Assembly: GCA_022763185.1 (NCBI GenBank)
Contig: JALEGL010000010.1
Coordinates: 1 to 52,652 of the forward strand
Source of the DNA: a bacterium
Lineage (GTDB): Bacteria; Bdellovibrionota_G; JALEGL01
Reading direction: 5' to 3'
Length of the DNA: 52,652 nt
Positions 52,514 to 52,652 of the stretch are shown in pieces. The position numbers and the translations under genes are program-made. Numbering within the stretch: the first letter of the stretch is position 1; every line of letters starts with the position of its first letter. The notes under the pieces were generated by a model. It was not told where the DNA came from, made no database searches, and was given only the letters and a program-made list of their open reading frames with translations.

Positions 52514-52638
52514 TTTTTCAGATGAAGAGTTCTAAAATCTAAAATTCTGAAATTCTAAATTCTGGGGACAGTCGACTGAATTATAATTTAAGGAGTAAAC
52601 ATACCTATCATATTTTTCAAATGAAGTGTTCTAAAATG
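52514..52638. repeat. 25-bp imperfect direct repeats around the right REP copy
   Basis: TTTTTCAGATGAAGAGTTCT (52514 on) and TTTTTCAAATGAAGTGTTCT (52613 on), each followed by AAAAT, are direct repeats with two differences and a period of 99 bases. The REP-like copy 52558-52590 lies between them. Confidence 0.65.
52558..52590. repeat. CAGTCGACTG repeat, right copy after KAP gene
   Basis: AATTCTGGGGACAGTCGACT followed by GAATTATAATTTA is inverted relative to 51028-51054. It matches 6071-6105 (after the HEPN gene) over about 30 bases, including the GAATTATAATT tail. Confidence 0.85.
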
Positions 52639-52652
52639 ATTTATAAAACACA

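Noticed and set aside
51028-52652. Complete prophage or integrative element at the right end
   Set aside because: No integrase, phage structural gene or tRNA attachment site is visible; only one NTPase gene and repeats are present.

Overview
The window looks like a chromosomal segment of a low-GC, Gram-negative bacterium of the former 'Deltaproteobacteria' grade (Bdellovibrionota, Myxococcota or a relative). This is inference. The clues are a lipoprotein pathway (LspA plus several lipobox proteins), two membrane-anchored Ser/Thr kinases (one carrying a formylglycine-enzyme-like domain), a eukaryote-type single-chain GlyRS, a long-form isocitrate dehydrogenase, and the gene order ispE, tRNA-Gln, prs, rplY, pth, rpsF/R, rplI, dnaB. 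No species can be named from the sequence alone.

Layout. (a) 1-7545 is a very AT-rich accessory region. It holds gene remains at the left edge (a class III aminotransferase fragment, an HExxH peptide-hydroxylase-like fragment, a broken acetyltransferase). It also holds three copies of a 135-bp element with terminal inverted repeats, and a secreted set (lipoprotein, metzincin-like protease, protein-glutaminase-like enzyme). After these comes a probable conflict/defence cluster: a DUF5343 protein, a Swt1-like HEPN protein and a second HEPN protein, surrounded by REP-like repeats with the core CAGTCGACTG. (b) 7656-21119 carries glmU (short form) and glmS, kinase/FGE, an ABC binding protein, glyS, a second kinase, a membrane metallopeptidase, lspA, comF and dusB. 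(c) 21190-32683, mostly minus strand, is the translation/replication block dnaB, rplI, a fused rpsF-rpsR, pth, rplY and prs, then ispE and tRNA-Gln, interrupted by an MscS channel, a hemerythrin, a permease, a cupin and a secreted protein. (d) 32804-50963 carries yebC-ruvCAB, a cytochrome c operon, mgtE, a MurQ-HAD fusion, isocitrate dehydrogenase, an M1 aminopeptidase lipoprotein, tRNA-Arg and tRNA-His, small Cys-rich proteins, a Ppx/GppA-like protein and a DEAD-box helicase. (e) 51028-52590 is a second accessory unit: one KAP-family P-loop NTPase bracketed by inverted copies of the same REP-like repeat.

Functional threads. Cell-wall amino-sugar metabolism appears twice (GlmU/GlmS synthesis and MurQ-type recycling), and both loci have unusual architecture: GlmU lacks most of its acetyltransferase domain, and MurQ is fused to a HAD phosphatase domain. 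Ribosomal proteins S6 and S18, which pair in the 30S platform, are one polypeptide.

The best candidate for an undescribed system is the HEPN/DUF5343 cluster. Its two-gene unit (4672-6105) and the KAP unit (51028-52590) have the same architecture: cargo gene(s) enclosed by inverted copies of one REP-like repeat. That suggests a family of non-autonomous mobile cargo units delivering conflict genes. All family assignments come from reading motifs by eye; no database search was possible.
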